64,000 nucleotides of DNA from Agarivorans sp. Toyoura001 (lineage in GTDB: Bacteria; Pseudomonadota; Gammaproteobacteria; Enterobacterales; Celerinatantimonadaceae), in NCBI RefSeq assembly GCF_005405585.1, contig NZ_BJEQ01000001.1:124001-188000 (forward strand). The letters are read 5' to 3'. Shown here piece after piece: positions 19,331 through 33,214 of this stretch. The position numbers and the translations under genes were made by a program. A model generated the notes under the pieces. That model saw nothing but the letters and a program-made list of their open reading frames with translations. It searched no databases and had not been told where the DNA came from. The stretch's first letter is position 1. Every line of letters begins with the position of its first letter.

Positions 19331-19485
19331 GTTACCGACACATCCATGTTAATACTCTTTCTTAGCCCTCCAAGCAGTGTTCAGATTTAGCTATAATCCC
19401 GCATAAATATCGACCAAATCAATATTAAATCTCAACATTGAATTACAATACAGACATAAACACCAAATAATAAAAGATATTAAGA

Positions 19486-20418
19486 ATGCGGCTCGATGAA
19501 ATAGAGTTAGGCACACTAAAAGTACTGCTTGATTTACATCAAACCCAAAACACCTATAAAACGGCTGAACGTTTACAACTCTCTCAATCAAAAGTGGTTC
19601 GCCATTTAGCCAAAGCGCGAGAGATTTTAAATGATCGCCTGCTCATACGTTCTGGCAATCGTTTAGCGCCCACCAACTATTTAGAAAAAATTGTAGAGCA
19701 TATCCCTGGGCTATTACATGCTGCGCAGCAGGCCTTACAGAACGATAAACAAATTGACCCTTCACAACTAGAAGGTGAGCGAGTGATTATTTTAAATCGT
19801 CCTCTCATGTCTGTTTATGGTTCTCGTTTATACAAGGCGCTGTCAGACGCCGCTCCCAATGTTACTTGGTGCTTAGAGGAATGGGGTGAGTCAAGTACAG
19901 AGAAGTTGCTGCAAGGTAGAGCTTGCTTAGGTGTGAACTTTTTTAACCGCTTTTTACCTAAATCAATCAGTCAAAAAGTCATCGCTAAAGATGAGTTTAT
20001 CTTGCTCGTCAATCCGCAGCACCCTTTAGCCACGTCTCCTCCAGAGACTTTAGACAGTATTTTCCATTGGCCTTTAATTATTTGGAATGCCAGTAACTGG
20101 AACGACTTACGTGCTCACTTCGACATGCTAGTTAATAACCTAAAAGTGGAGCCGCAAATCAGCCTAAAAACCGATAACTTTCTATTAGCGATGAATGCGT
20201 GTGAGCAAAGCGAAGGGATATTAGCGGCAAGTCGCTCAATGCTGCCAGAAAAAACCAGCTTAGTCAGCGTGTCGTTGCCGCAAAGCCTGGATGATTTTGC
20301 CGAAGGAGTCTCAGATATCGTAGTCTGCCTTCGCCAGCAAAATAAAGATAATCCACTAAACGAATGGATTATATCGATAATAAACTCCATATCTAGCTCA
20401 AGTCAGAAATCGAATTAG
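19486..20418 (+). CDS. LysR-family transcriptional regulator
   Basis: A 310-residue LysR-type regulator with an N-terminal helix-turn-helix (residues 8-60, ERLQLSQSKVVRHLAKAREIL) and a degenerate substrate-binding domain. The HTH differs from the usual A-x-x-L-x-x-S-Q-P/S-A-L-S pattern, having SQSKVVRH, so it belongs to a less common branch. The outer-membrane protein gene begins 81 bases downstream on the same strand, separated by an inverted repeat. Co-orientation instead of divergence makes the usual LysR target rule hard to apply. Effector unknown. Confidence 0.8.
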   Translation: MRLDEIELGTLKVLLDLHQTQNTYKTAERLQLSQSKVVRHLAKAREILNDRLLIRSGNRLAPTNYLEKIVEHIPGLLHAAQQALQNDKQIDPSQLEGERVIILNRPLMSVYGSRLYKALSDAAPNVTWCLEEWGESSTEKLLQGRACLGVNFFNRFLPKSISQKVIAKDEFILLVNPQHPLATSPPETLDSIFHWPLIIWNASNWNDLRAHFDMLVNNLKVEPQISLKTDNFLLAMNACEQSEGILAASRSMLPEKTSLVSVSLPQSLDDFAEGVSDIVVCLRQQNKDNPLNEWIISIINSISSSSQKSN

Positions 20419-20426
20419 TTAAAGTC

Positions 20427-20495
20427 ACTACTGGGTATTTTACAAAAAACAGCTTGTTTGTAAGATGCCGCCACTCAAACAGCTAACCCAGTAGT
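20427..20495 (+). promoter_or_regulatory. Long-range inverted repeat in the leader of the outer-membrane protein gene
   Basis: ACTACTGGGT (20427-20436) and ACCCAGTAGT (20486-20495) are perfectly complementary and enclose 49 bases. The right arm ends four bases before the ATG at 20500, where a ribosome binding site should be and none is evident. A smaller imperfect hairpin (AAACAGCTTGTTT) lies inside. If transcribed, the stem would occlude translation initiation. It could also be a regulator site. Confidence 0.5.
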
Positions 20496-20499
20496 TACT

Positions 20500-21354
20500 A
20501 TGACAAACCTAAACAACACGCTAATCGCATCGGCGATTTTAACCGCACTGTTCTCTCCGTTAAGCTTCGCTGAAGAAGTAGCAGCACCAACTGCTGATGA
20601 AGAGTTTCACGATGCCGACCCTCGTAACAGCAATTGGCGTGGAGGCATCGCTGCCGACCACAACGGCCAAATTAAACTCGCTGCTGGCGGTGGTAGCGGA
20701 ACAGAAACAACCCAAACCACTTTATTAGGTGAGTACTACACCGAAAGTGACAACTTCCGCTTTCGTCTTGCTCACTTTGATGCGCGCTTTGGTGGCGTGT
20801 ATACCGATTTATATCGCGTGACCGATCTTACTAACATGTATACCGCTGGTTACATGCTGCCGCTAAAAACTGCCGAAGGTACAATGTTCTTCCCATCTAT
20901 CAACTACACTTATGTTGACTGGGATGTAGATGGTATTGGTAACAGCATTGATTCTAATTGCCGCAATTATGGTGACCTAGAAAATGGTTTATGCAAAGGC
21001 ATTGCAGACTTTGGCGGCGCAAACGGAACCAACGTTGCAAAATTTTTAGGCTCAGACAACTCTCATATGAGCTCACTTAATCTCTACGTATTACAGCCTT
21101 GGAACAATACCCACTACACAGTGCTTAATGCCAATATGGGTAAGTCTTTTGATGGCGTAGAAATGAATGTGGTAAACCTAATGTGGTTACAAGGTATCCG
21201 TACTCATCTAGGTGATAACATCTTAAACATCTACTTAGAAGTGAAGTACGACGTGCTTGAAGTAGACAGTGCTTACTACAACCCGATTAGTAACAAAGGC
21301 AGTGTAAAGTCTGAGGAAACAATTGGAACGATAGGTTTCGATTTCCGTTTCTAA
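20500..21354 (+). CDS. Outer-membrane beta-barrel protein
   Basis: A 284-residue protein with a signal peptide (cleavage near LSFA-EEV, residue 24) and alternating aromatic/polar strands typical of a porin-like barrel. It ends in TIGTIGFDFRF, with the C-terminal phenylalanine recognised by the Bam machinery. The size recalls the Tsx/OmpK nucleoside-channel family, but I cannot confirm that from motifs. Two cysteines (in DSNCRNYGDLENGLCKG) may form a loop disulphide. The LysR gene upstream may control it. Confidence 0.72.
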   Translation: MTNLNNTLIASAILTALFSPLSFAEEVAAPTADEEFHDADPRNSNWRGGIAADHNGQIKLAAGGGSGTETTQTTLLGEYYTESDNFRFRLAHFDARFGGVYTDLYRVTDLTNMYTAGYMLPLKTAEGTMFFPSINYTYVDWDVDGIGNSIDSNCRNYGDLENGLCKGIADFGGANGTNVAKFLGSDNSHMSSLNLYVLQPWNNTHYTVLNANMGKSFDGVEMNVVNLMWLQGIRTHLGDNILNIYLEVKYDVLEVDSAYYNPISNKGSVKSEETIGTIGFDFRF

Positions 21355-21444
21355 ATATACAGTAATAAGCTGACCAAGGATGGTTAGTACTCAACGCTTT
21401 TAAACAGCAGTCTAAGCCCCCCAACATCAAAGTGAATGGCTGAA

Positions 21445-22089
21445 CTAAAACGATAACTCACTTTTTAGCTGAGTTAAGAAGCGCTGCATAAACTGAGTGC
21501 GTATTTTGGCCTCTTTCTTAGCGGCGTCGGTGTGCACCGTATCCTGAATTAACAATAATTTAGTAAAGAAATGGTCGATGGTATACAGCGTGTCATTGGG
21601 AGTGCGTTGCTCACACAAGGGATCATTGGCGTGATACAAATCTCTTCCTAATCCACTGCCAACCTGAATACAGCGACTAATGCCAATAGCGCCTAAAGCA
21701 TCTAAGCGATCGGCATCTTGAACAATTTTCGCTTCCAAGGTTTGCGGCTTAACTTGCCCACTATAACTATGCGCCACAATAGCATGATGAATGTCGGCCA
21801 AATAATCGGCGGGATAATCTATATCAGTCAAGAACGCTACTGCTTTATCTGCAGCAAGCATTGAGGCATTAGCACGCTGCAGGTGGTTTTTAGCTAGCGT
21901 CACGCAGTCATGCAAGTAGGCCGCGGGTAAAACCACCGCCAACTTTGCGTCTTCTTGCTGACAAAACAACGTCGCTAAGCCAACAACTCGCATAATATGA
22001 TCAAGTTTATGGGCAGCATCAGCACAGGCTTGCAGCTGTAAAAAGGCAAGGCATTTCGCTTCTAATTGATTAGTCACAATTGAGTTCAT
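21445..22089 (-). CDS. HD-domain phosphohydrolase, YedJ-like
   Basis: A 214-residue cytoplasmic HD-superfamily protein. The metal ligands are visible in AHKLDHIMRVVG (His), AAYLHDCVTLAKNH (His-Asp) and AKIVQDADRLDALGAIGISR (Asp). The last block and the LAKNHLQR motif align closely with E. coli YedJ. Substrates of YedJ-type proteins are not established. The gene is convergent with the outer-membrane protein gene and stands alone. Confidence 0.82.
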   Translation of the reverse strand: MNSIVTNQLEAKCLAFLQLQACADAAHKLDHIMRVVGLATLFCQQEDAKLAVVLPAAYLHDCVTLAKNHLQRANASMLAADKAVAFLTDIDYPADYLADIHHAIVAHSYSGQVKPQTLEAKIVQDADRLDALGAIGISRCIQVGSGLGRDLYHANDPLCEQRTPNDTLYTIDHFFTKLLLIQDTVHTDAAKKEAKIRTQFMQRFLTQLKSELSF

Positions 22090-22225
22090 TTAGATGGGGC
22101 TACCGATGGATGTAATAAGTGCTAACGCTAACTAAATGAGACCAGCCTGTCAAAAGCAAAATCGCTATCAGCAAAGCTTAAGTTTACCTAAAAAAACCTC
22201 TCTTATAAGTATTTACTTTGAGAAT

Positions 22226-22275
22226 TTTATCATTCATTATTTAATGATAAACGATAAATAAACATTGTTTATCGT
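22226..22275. promoter_or_regulatory. Two adjacent palindromic operators with GATAAA half-sites
   Basis: TTTATCATT-N8-AATGATAAA (22226-22251) is immediately followed by ACGATAAA-N9-TTTATCGT (22251-22275). Both palindromes are perfect and share the half-site GATAAA. They lie 32 bases before the DUF2975 gene. The HTH protein encoded next to that gene is the natural candidate binder; this is inference. Confidence 0.65.
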
Positions 22276-22306
22276 AGAGATTCGTCTAGTAGGGAGAACA
22301 TAGACA

Positions 22307-22987
22307 ATGCAGTCCATTGAGGCTATTAGTGCCGTAGGTAAAAGAATGCGGATCTTCTTATGGGGCTTAGTAGCACTAATCTTGGTGTGTTTAATCGGCT
22401 TTCCTAGCGAGTTAGGCTTAGATATTGAGCCAATGCGCCACAGCCCTTGGGTATATAGCTTTTACAACTTGGTTGAAATGGTGTTTGGCCCACCAGAATT
22501 GCCCTTTGACGACCTGTTACTCCTACCGCCAGATGCACCATTTTTACACCCCGAGCCCTTGCCTATTTCTATGAGAATTAGCTCGGTGGCCATCTTCTTC
22601 ACTACGTCTTTACTCATGGCATCTTTAGTCTGGGAAATCGACCGATTATTTAAGGCATATAGTCTTTGTGAGGTATTTACTCTAGAAACCACTAGCCATT
22701 TTCGTTGTATAGGCTGGACCTTAGTAGCGCTATTTGTGGTGAATGGTGTAGCTAATTACATTATTGAACACATCATGATCCCCTTTGAAATGGAGATGAA
22801 CCGCCCGTTTAATGGTCCACCTATGGGAGATATGTTTGGCTTAATCCCTCCTCCACATGAATGGACAAACATGGAGTATATCTCTCTCGACTTTCCACTG
22901 TTATTAGCAGGCTTGTTTATGATTGTAATTGCTCACGTAATGCACTTGGGCGTGCAAATTCAAGCTGATGTAGATGCAACTATTTAG
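22307..22987 (+). CDS. Four-helix membrane protein, DUF2975 family
   Basis: A 226-residue inner-membrane protein with four predicted membrane segments (about 16-35, 95-115, 130-155 and 195-220). The last (FMIVIAHVMHLGVQIQADVDATI) is typical of DUF2975. Between TM1 and TM2 is a Pro-rich loop (PPDAPFLHPEPLP). DUF2975 genes are usually paired with a small XRE-type regulator, as here: the HTH gene begins 12 bases after the stop. GGGAG precedes the ATG. Function is unknown; the pair resembles a membrane sensor with its cytosolic regulator. Confidence 0.82.
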   Translation: MQSIEAISAVGKRMRIFLWGLVALILVCLIGFPSELGLDIEPMRHSPWVYSFYNLVEMVFGPPELPFDDLLLLPPDAPFLHPEPLPISMRISSVAIFFTTSLLMASLVWEIDRLFKAYSLCEVFTLETTSHFRCIGWTLVALFVVNGVANYIIEHIMIPFEMEMNRPFNGPPMGDMFGLIPPPHEWTNMEYISLDFPLLLAGLFMIVIAHVMHLGVQIQADVDATI

Positions 22988-22999
22988 TGGGAGCGGTTC

Positions 23000-23218
23000 A
23001 TGACAATAGTAATCAACTTAGATGTGATGCTAGCTAAACGAAAAATGCGCTTAAATGAATTGTCTGAAGCAGTAGGAATATCAATACAGAATTTATCTAT
23101 TTTGAAAACTGGCCGCGCTAAAGCGATCCGCTTTTCAACCCTAAATGCGATTTGTCAGGTTTTAGAATGCCAACCTGGTGATTTGCTAGAGTACCAACCG
23201 GATCAGGATGCACCCTAA
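23000..23218 (+). CDS. Small XRE-type helix-turn-helix regulator (YozG-like)
   Basis: A 72-residue protein that is nearly all one HTH domain (MRLNELSEAVGISIQNLSILK, then ICQVLECQPGDLLEY). It belongs to the short XRE/YozG class found beside DUF2975 proteins. GGGAG lies nine bases before the ATG. Its operon with the DUF2975 gene starts behind two GATAAA palindromes, so autoregulation is likely. Confidence 0.88.
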   Translation: MTIVINLDVMLAKRKMRLNELSEAVGISIQNLSILKTGRAKAIRFSTLNAICQVLECQPGDLLEYQPDQDAP

Positions 23219-23269
23219 ACCGGCTGGTTTGACATAAGCATGAAATACTAAGTCATTAAGGAATTTAGC

Positions 23270-23770
23270 ATGAAATACCGACTTAAACAAAACTTGAGGT
23301 TACTCGCGCCATTGCTCGCTTTAGCGCTATACCTCAGTGGCGCGCAAGCCGAGGCCATCAAAGACTTCGAGCCATTTAATGACCCCTTTATAGTGGTTGA
23401 TTACGACGCTTCTATCTCACGTTTACCGCTAGACCAACAATCTCAAGCGCTAGAATGGCGTGAGCAAATGCTAGCGTTAGAGTACCAACTAGATGGCAGC
23501 GAACTGGACGATAATGTGAAAGCTGAAATCAGCTTCAGCGTTCTTTATCAGCGCCTAGACCAACTGTTCTACGAGACTAAAACCGACCTTGTTAAAGTGA
23601 ATGTACTGGAAAGTTTAACCAGCGAAGAACAGTTACAAGCCTTGAAGCTATGGCGAGACATTCAGCATAGTGAAATAGCCTTATTGAGTAATACTTATAA
23701 TGAAGCGGAGGAACAAAAAATCTTTGAGAAGTACGCCAAACTTGATGCTATTTTAGCCTCAATTAACTAA
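23270..23770 (+). CDS. Exported protein of unknown function
   Basis: A 166-residue protein with a clear signal peptide (hydrophobic 10-23, cleavage after AQA near 27). The mature part is acidic and mostly helical, with no cysteine and no motif I recognise. TTAAGGAATTTAGC precedes the ATG at 23270. It lies 51 bases after the HTH gene and could belong to the same operon, which ends at the terminator at 23799. Confidence 0.75.
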   Translation: MKYRLKQNLRLLAPLLALALYLSGAQAEAIKDFEPFNDPFIVVDYDASISRLPLDQQSQALEWREQMLALEYQLDGSELDDNVKAEISFSVLYQRLDQLFYETKTDLVKVNVLESLTSEEQLQALKLWRDIQHSEIALLSNTYNEAEEQKIFEKYAKLDAILASIN

Positions 23771-23798
23771 TTTTATTCCGAATACCACTTTCTTTTTT

Positions 23799-23824
23799 GG
23801 TGCGCTATGGCGCACCCTTTTTTT
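23799..23824 (+). terminator. Rho-independent terminator
   Basis: GGTGCG / CGCACC stem with a 6-base loop and a T-run of seven, 28 bases after the exported-protein gene. Confidence 0.92.
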
Positions 23825-24521
23825 ACTCACTAAATACTTAATGTTTTGTGTAACACTCCTTCGCTTTAAGGTTTAGCTTCTAAACCTCTTATGCTGGTTA
23901 CAGCAGTCTCTAATTCACGAATATCATTTTCAGTCTTAACAATGAGTAGCAGCGTTATGAGTTTTTCTCTGACAAAAGAAGTTGAGGCCTAAGGCAATAG
24001 GGAAGCAAAATTTCTTATTGCAACTGTTACCACAATAAACCCGCTAACAATAGAAAGATGCGGCGCTTCAAATGTTCATGAAAGCAGCAGCTAACTATAA
24101 AGGGAATAAATGGGGCGAACTTGCCCCAGCCTATCAAGCTTGTTGCTTTAGTCTTAGTCGGTAAAGCTCATGGTAAGGCATGCTTTGTTGCTACCTTGCT
24201 GTAGCTAGCTGGCTTACAGGCTGGGCTCCCCCCCTCTGCGATTAAATAGTACGATAAAACAATAGATCATTTCGTTCATTTTTTATCACTAGTCAATTTC
24301 GTTTTTTTGTAAACGGCAAAATTTCATCGCTTAGTATGATGCGCCCTTGTCTTTTAATTTTTGGGTTTGACCTAGAAATCTTACCAAGCCAATACTATGT
24401 CCGTACAAAAAACGTACACAAATTCAAATAATTAAACATAGCATTTAACGAGTTGTATGGTCTTATGAAACGCATTCTCTGACTAGTTCGTTGGTAACCT
24501 AAACGGAATAGGAACACCCAA
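23825..24521. other. Non-coding region of about 700 bases upstream of the GH11 gene
   Basis: No protein-like frame on either strand. A perfect hairpin TGGGGC / GCCCCA lies at 24111-24128, and a GC-richer patch at 24170-24240 contains short repeats of TAGCTAGCTGGC and GGCTTACAGGCTGGGCT. I compared it mentally with cobalamin, c-di-GMP and moco riboswitches and found no match. The last 200 bases are AT-rich and probably carry the GH11 promoter. Confidence 0.5.
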
Positions 24522-25331
24522 ATGAAAACTCCACTTCTAGCCTTATCATTAGCATTTGGCTCATTACTTTCACTCACCCCGAATACAACCTTAGCAGCCA
24601 GTATTGGTAAAACGATTTGTGACCCCGCAGCCGACTCAGACAATGGTTACGGCTCAGGCACCTATCGAGGCCACTTTTATTCGTGGTTTGAACTTAGCCA
24701 AAACAACATTAAAAGCTGTGATGTGAAAATCGGTTTTTATAATGATGCGGGACGTCATTATCGAGCTGAATGGAACATGGCCAAATCTTGGGGCGAAGAC
24801 GCCATTGGCGGCCTAGGTTGGGAAAATGGTGCACGTTACAGAAAAATTGGTTACAACGTTGGCGAGCTCACCAGCAACTCAAATATTCAAAAAGCCTTAG
24901 TCGCACTTTATGGTTGGTCTTGCAGCGGCAGTAACTCCCAAGAGTACTATGTAGTAGACAGCTGGAAGGGCCCTGGTAAGTTTGTGCCTTGGGACGAAAA
25001 TGCAGGAGCACCTGCGATAAGTAAAGGCACCGTAAATGCCAACGGAGCCACCTACGACGTATATTTGGTTGACCGTAACGGCGCTCAATATTGTGGCAAC
25101 GGTGATAGCCGACAATTCAAACAATATTGGAGTGTTCGTCGCTCCCCTACTTCCACAGGAAGCAACCAAGAACTGGATTTTGGCCCACATGCAAACCGCT
25201 GGGACAACTCAGATTTAGGCTTTAAAACCAACGGAATCACCAATGGCTACCAAATCCTAGCCATTGAGGTTTTTGGCGATGCTAACCTTAATCACAAAGG
25301 CGCGGTAGATTTATCGCTTTGGTTACGCTAA
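24522..25331 (+). CDS. Secreted GH11 family protein (endo-beta-1,4-xylanase-like)
   Basis: A 269-residue protein with a signal peptide (cleavage near LAA-SIG, residue 26) and a single GH11 jelly-roll domain. Conserved GH11 blocks are SQEYYVVDSW with the nucleophile at E141, GATYDVYLVDR, FKQYWSVRRSPTSTGS, and NGYQILAIEVFG with the acid/base at E249. GH11 enzymes are true xylanases that cut internal beta-1,4-xylosyl bonds. It differs from classic members by four cysteines (33, 66, 134, 191), an insertion before the thumb and a C-terminal extension, so specificity may differ. It stands alone, behind a long non-coding region. Confidence 0.8.
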   Translation: MKTPLLALSLAFGSLLSLTPNTTLAASIGKTICDPAADSDNGYGSGTYRGHFYSWFELSQNNIKSCDVKIGFYNDAGRHYRAEWNMAKSWGEDAIGGLGWENGARYRKIGYNVGELTSNSNIQKALVALYGWSCSGSNSQEYYVVDSWKGPGKFVPWDENAGAPAISKGTVNANGATYDVYLVDRNGAQYCGNGDSRQFKQYWSVRRSPTSTGSNQELDFGPHANRWDNSDLGFKTNGITNGYQILAIEVFGDANLNHKGAVDLSLWLR

Positions 25332-25344
25332 AGCTTAATTGCGC

Positions 25345-25376
25345 AGAGACTAAGTAGCTTATTCCAGCTTAGTCTC
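25345..25376 (+). terminator. Hairpin terminator after the GH11 gene
   Basis: AGAGACTAAG / CTTAGTCTCT, a perfect 10-bp stem with a 13-base loop, 13 bases after the stop. The following T-run is weak (TCC), so termination may be partly Rho-dependent. Confidence 0.65.
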
Positions 25377-25446
25377 TTCCATTTGAATGACTGTAAGATG
25401 CTGGCAATTAAGTAAGCACTGCAACTTGGCCTGCTTGGAGAGCACA

Positions 25447-26445
25447 ATGAAAAACCTACGTTTGGCACTGTCTTTTGGTGCATGCTTTATTGCTGGCTAC
25501 CTGGTTGCAGCTGTTTATCATCCAACAGCTGTCGATAGTCGCCATCAAACTAGCGCCATGCAAAGTGTCTTAGCACAAGAAACGACAAATTCCAGACGCG
25601 ATACAAGCAGCACTCTTTATCCATCGGATAATGGCATCTCCTCAAATATGCAAACAGGCCATACCAACAATCCTATTGTTGCTACACCTACCAATAAACA
25701 AGCGCTTGAAAAGAGTCATCAAGAGCAAACAGAGAATAAGTCAGCCCAGCGCTTTGATGCACTTAAACACTCGCTACGCAACGACCCCAACAGTTTAGAT
25801 GACACGATTAGTCAACTTGAGAACCTAAGTATTGAAGACCCTGAATTCAACTTGCTGATATCAGCCATTAAAGGCGCATCGAACCCGCAAAGTGATGCCG
25901 CCTTATTTGAATTGGCTGAACACTATGCGATGCAAACTGATCCGCAATCTCAACAAAAATTCATTGCGATACTGGCCAGCACCTCAACGAATATTCAATC
26001 GGAGCAGTTAATTAATAGCTTGATAGATATGGCGGTGATAAATCACTCTGATAACTACAGTAGTGTTGAAGCACTTAACTTAATTCAACCTTATCAACTC
26101 AGCCAGGCTGACCGGGACATACTTACCCGCGAGCTTGAAAATAAGGTGTTTGACACTGAAGGGGATGAGGCCGAGATGCTACTCTCACAGCTGATGCGCT
26201 TTAGTGCTAGTGAACAACGAAGTGAAATTGCCAGTAACATGCTAGAGGGTGACTCAAACATGCTGAAAGAAGCCGTATTTGACAGCATTAACAGTGGCAG
26301 TATTCCTGCAGCAGAGCCTTTAAAAACCCTGCTACTCGATATTGCATTTAATCAACAACATCCACTAAGCGGCGAAGCGCAATACACTTTATTAAACAAT
26401 TTTGCACTTAGCCAGCAAGAATACACTCAACTGCAGAACCATTAA
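25447..26445 (+). CDS. Membrane-anchored or exported protein of unknown function
   Basis: A 332-residue protein. I place the start at the ATG at 25447 because GGAGAG lies six bases upstream and the protein then begins with a signal/anchor segment (residues 4-22, LRLALSFGACFIAGYLVAAV); an ATG 60 bases earlier has no such site. After a Ser/Thr/Gln-rich linker to about residue 95, the rest is helical, with repeats reminiscent of a superhelical scaffold (HEAT- or TPR-like), but no recognisable signature. It ends 13 bases before the convergent alpha-galactosidase gene. Confidence 0.7.
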   Translation: MKNLRLALSFGACFIAGYLVAAVYHPTAVDSRHQTSAMQSVLAQETTNSRRDTSSTLYPSDNGISSNMQTGHTNNPIVATPTNKQALEKSHQEQTENKSAQRFDALKHSLRNDPNSLDDTISQLENLSIEDPEFNLLISAIKGASNPQSDAALFELAEHYAMQTDPQSQQKFIAILASTSTNIQSEQLINSLIDMAVINHSDNYSSVEALNLIQPYQLSQADRDILTRELENKVFDTEGDEAEMLLSQLMRFSASEQRSEIASNMLEGDSNMLKEAVFDSINSGSIPAAEPLKTLLLDIAFNQQHPLSGEAQYTLLNNFALSQQEYTQLQNH

Positions 26446-26458
26446 GCCAAGCACTAAC

Positions 26459-31746
<5,288 letters not shown>

Positions 31747-31874
31747 TTAAAAACGCTGGCTTGATTTCAGTATCAAGCTGAAGCTTAGCCGCTTTATAAA
31801 AATAGCAGTCCCTAATTTACAGATGATTCTAGTAGGCCTAACGAGGCAATAATGCGAAGACCATCACGAAAGAA

Positions 31875-31888
31875 GGAAAACGTTTACA
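31875..31888 (-). promoter_or_regulatory. LacI/GalR-type operator upstream of lacZ
   Basis: GGAAAACGTTTACA contains the central AACGTT and near-symmetric flanks typical of LacI/GalR family operators. It lies about 175 bases upstream of the lacZ start. The cognate repressor is not in the window. Confidence 0.55.
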
Positions 31889-31951
31889 TGAGGATAATCA
31901 ATATGCAACAGTTACGCTTTTAACCTCAACAATTGGCGGCTTTAAATAACA

Positions 31952-31974
31952 AAACACCCCAGTGAGAGGTGTTT
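31952..31974 (-). terminator. Probable terminator of the PEP-CTERM gene
   Basis: AAACACC / GGTGTTT, a 7-bp stem with a 9-base loop, followed on the minus strand by TTGTTATTT, 19 bases after the stop. Confidence 0.6.
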
Positions 31975-31992
31975 ATAGTGGAAAGGCAGCGA

Positions 31993-32919
31993 CTAATACT
32001 TACGTGAGTATTGTGTAATAACAACACCAAATATCGCTAAGATGATAATGCCAAAGGTGCTCGGTTCTGTTACCAATACACGTGGTTCAGGGTCTGAAGG
32101 ATCTCGAGCCCAAACGTTCAAATGCGAAATGCCTTGAGCGTTATTCCCTTGAGGGTTAAGAAAATCATTTGTATTTAGAGTACCAGACAGTTTGTAAGGG
32201 GTAGTAAAATTAAGCGTTGAATTAGGGAAATCACTCAACTCTTGGGCAAAGATATCGATAAAATCGAAATCGTACAGAATGAAGCCATTAGAGGCTTTTA
32301 CCGAGAACGCTAAATGATCAAAGGTAGCGCCTCCCAGAATCTGGGAGACTTGGTCAATAATGCTTGGATCTGTCTCTATCTGCCACGTTAGCGATTTACA
32401 TTCACCGGTAACCCCTTCCACACAAGTAAAACTCATACTGAGCAAAGCACCAATGTCTAAGGAAAGCCCACTATTAACCACCGGACCAACTTGGTTGTAA
32501 TCAACATCTAGGTTTTCATTTACACTGGCTAAGTGGATCCAACCAGGATCATCAGCCACATCGACAGGATTATTATCGAGGTTCTGTAACTCATCAGGCT
32601 CAATAAAAAATAAGGAGTTACCAAGCCCGTAAGTAGTATTTAGCAGTCCATCATTCTTTTGGCCAATATTCACATTGGGTTTATTCTCAGCATTATCATC
32701 GTTGCCATCAAACACCAAACAAGAACCTGCTGAATAAGATGGATTTGCGCCACCAAGCAGCTCATTCGCCTGACCGGACTCCATAATGGAAGTCAGGGTT
32801 ACTCGAGATGGATCGCACACGCCTCCGGGGACAAAAGATGAAACAGGTACTGCCCAAGTGATGGTGGTAAATAATGAGGCCAAGCTAAAACCCAAAATCG
32901 GCAATAATCGTTTACTCAT
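31993..32919 (-). CDS. Secreted PEP-CTERM protein
   Basis: A 308-residue exported protein. The ATG at 32919 has GAGGG four bases upstream and gives a clean signal peptide (cleavage near TWA-VPV); an earlier in-frame ATG lacks these. The C terminus has the sorting signal: TEPSTF, a hydrophobic helix (GIIILAIFGVVIT) and a basic tail (SRKY), which exosortase systems recognise to process surface or extracellular proteins. The middle has cysteine pairs and acidic, Asn-rich, beta-type sequence and no enzymatic motif. No exosortase or EPS gene is in the window. Upstream, 32920-33214 is AT-rich and shows no motif that I can name. Confidence 0.8.
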   Translation of the reverse strand: MSKRLLPILGFSLASLFTTITWAVPVSSFVPGGVCDPSRVTLTSIMESGQANELLGGANPSYSAGSCLVFDGNDDNAENKPNVNIGQKNDGLLNTTYGLGNSLFFIEPDELQNLDNNPVDVADDPGWIHLASVNENLDVDYNQVGPVVNSGLSLDIGALLSMSFTCVEGVTGECKSLTWQIETDPSIIDQVSQILGGATFDHLAFSVKASNGFILYDFDFIDIFAQELSDFPNSTLNFTTPYKLSGTLNTNDFLNPQGNNAQGISHLNVWARDPSDPEPRVLVTEPSTFGIIILAIFGVVITQYSRKY

Positions 32920-33214
32920 AAAACCCTCATTAGTATTTACTGGCTCTAGTGATAGCACTGCACTAACCGAGAAATATCCAACAAAAACTAAACGCATAAA
33001 CCACGCCAAAAATTTATTCACATTCCTTATCAACAAGTTGACTTATTGCTCAAAAGTCAAAGTTAACAACTTGTAAAATATACTGACGTTTGTACACATC
33101 TTTTTACATTGACAAAAGCAATTACAAATCAATAGCTTATTAAGGCTAACAATCATCTAGAGGAGACGCTTTCAAGTTGTTAAACTCAGGAAAAATACGT
33201 AATACGAGTAAACC

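Noticed and set aside
23825-24521. Possible riboswitch in the long region before the GH11 gene
   Set aside because: The hairpin and GC-rich patch do not match the consensus of cobalamin, c-di-GMP, moco or other riboswitches that I know.
31852-31923. 23-codon ORF divergent from lacZ, with GAGG before its ATG
   Set aside because: It spans the LacI-type operator and its product has no family-like pattern; a chance ORF is more likely.
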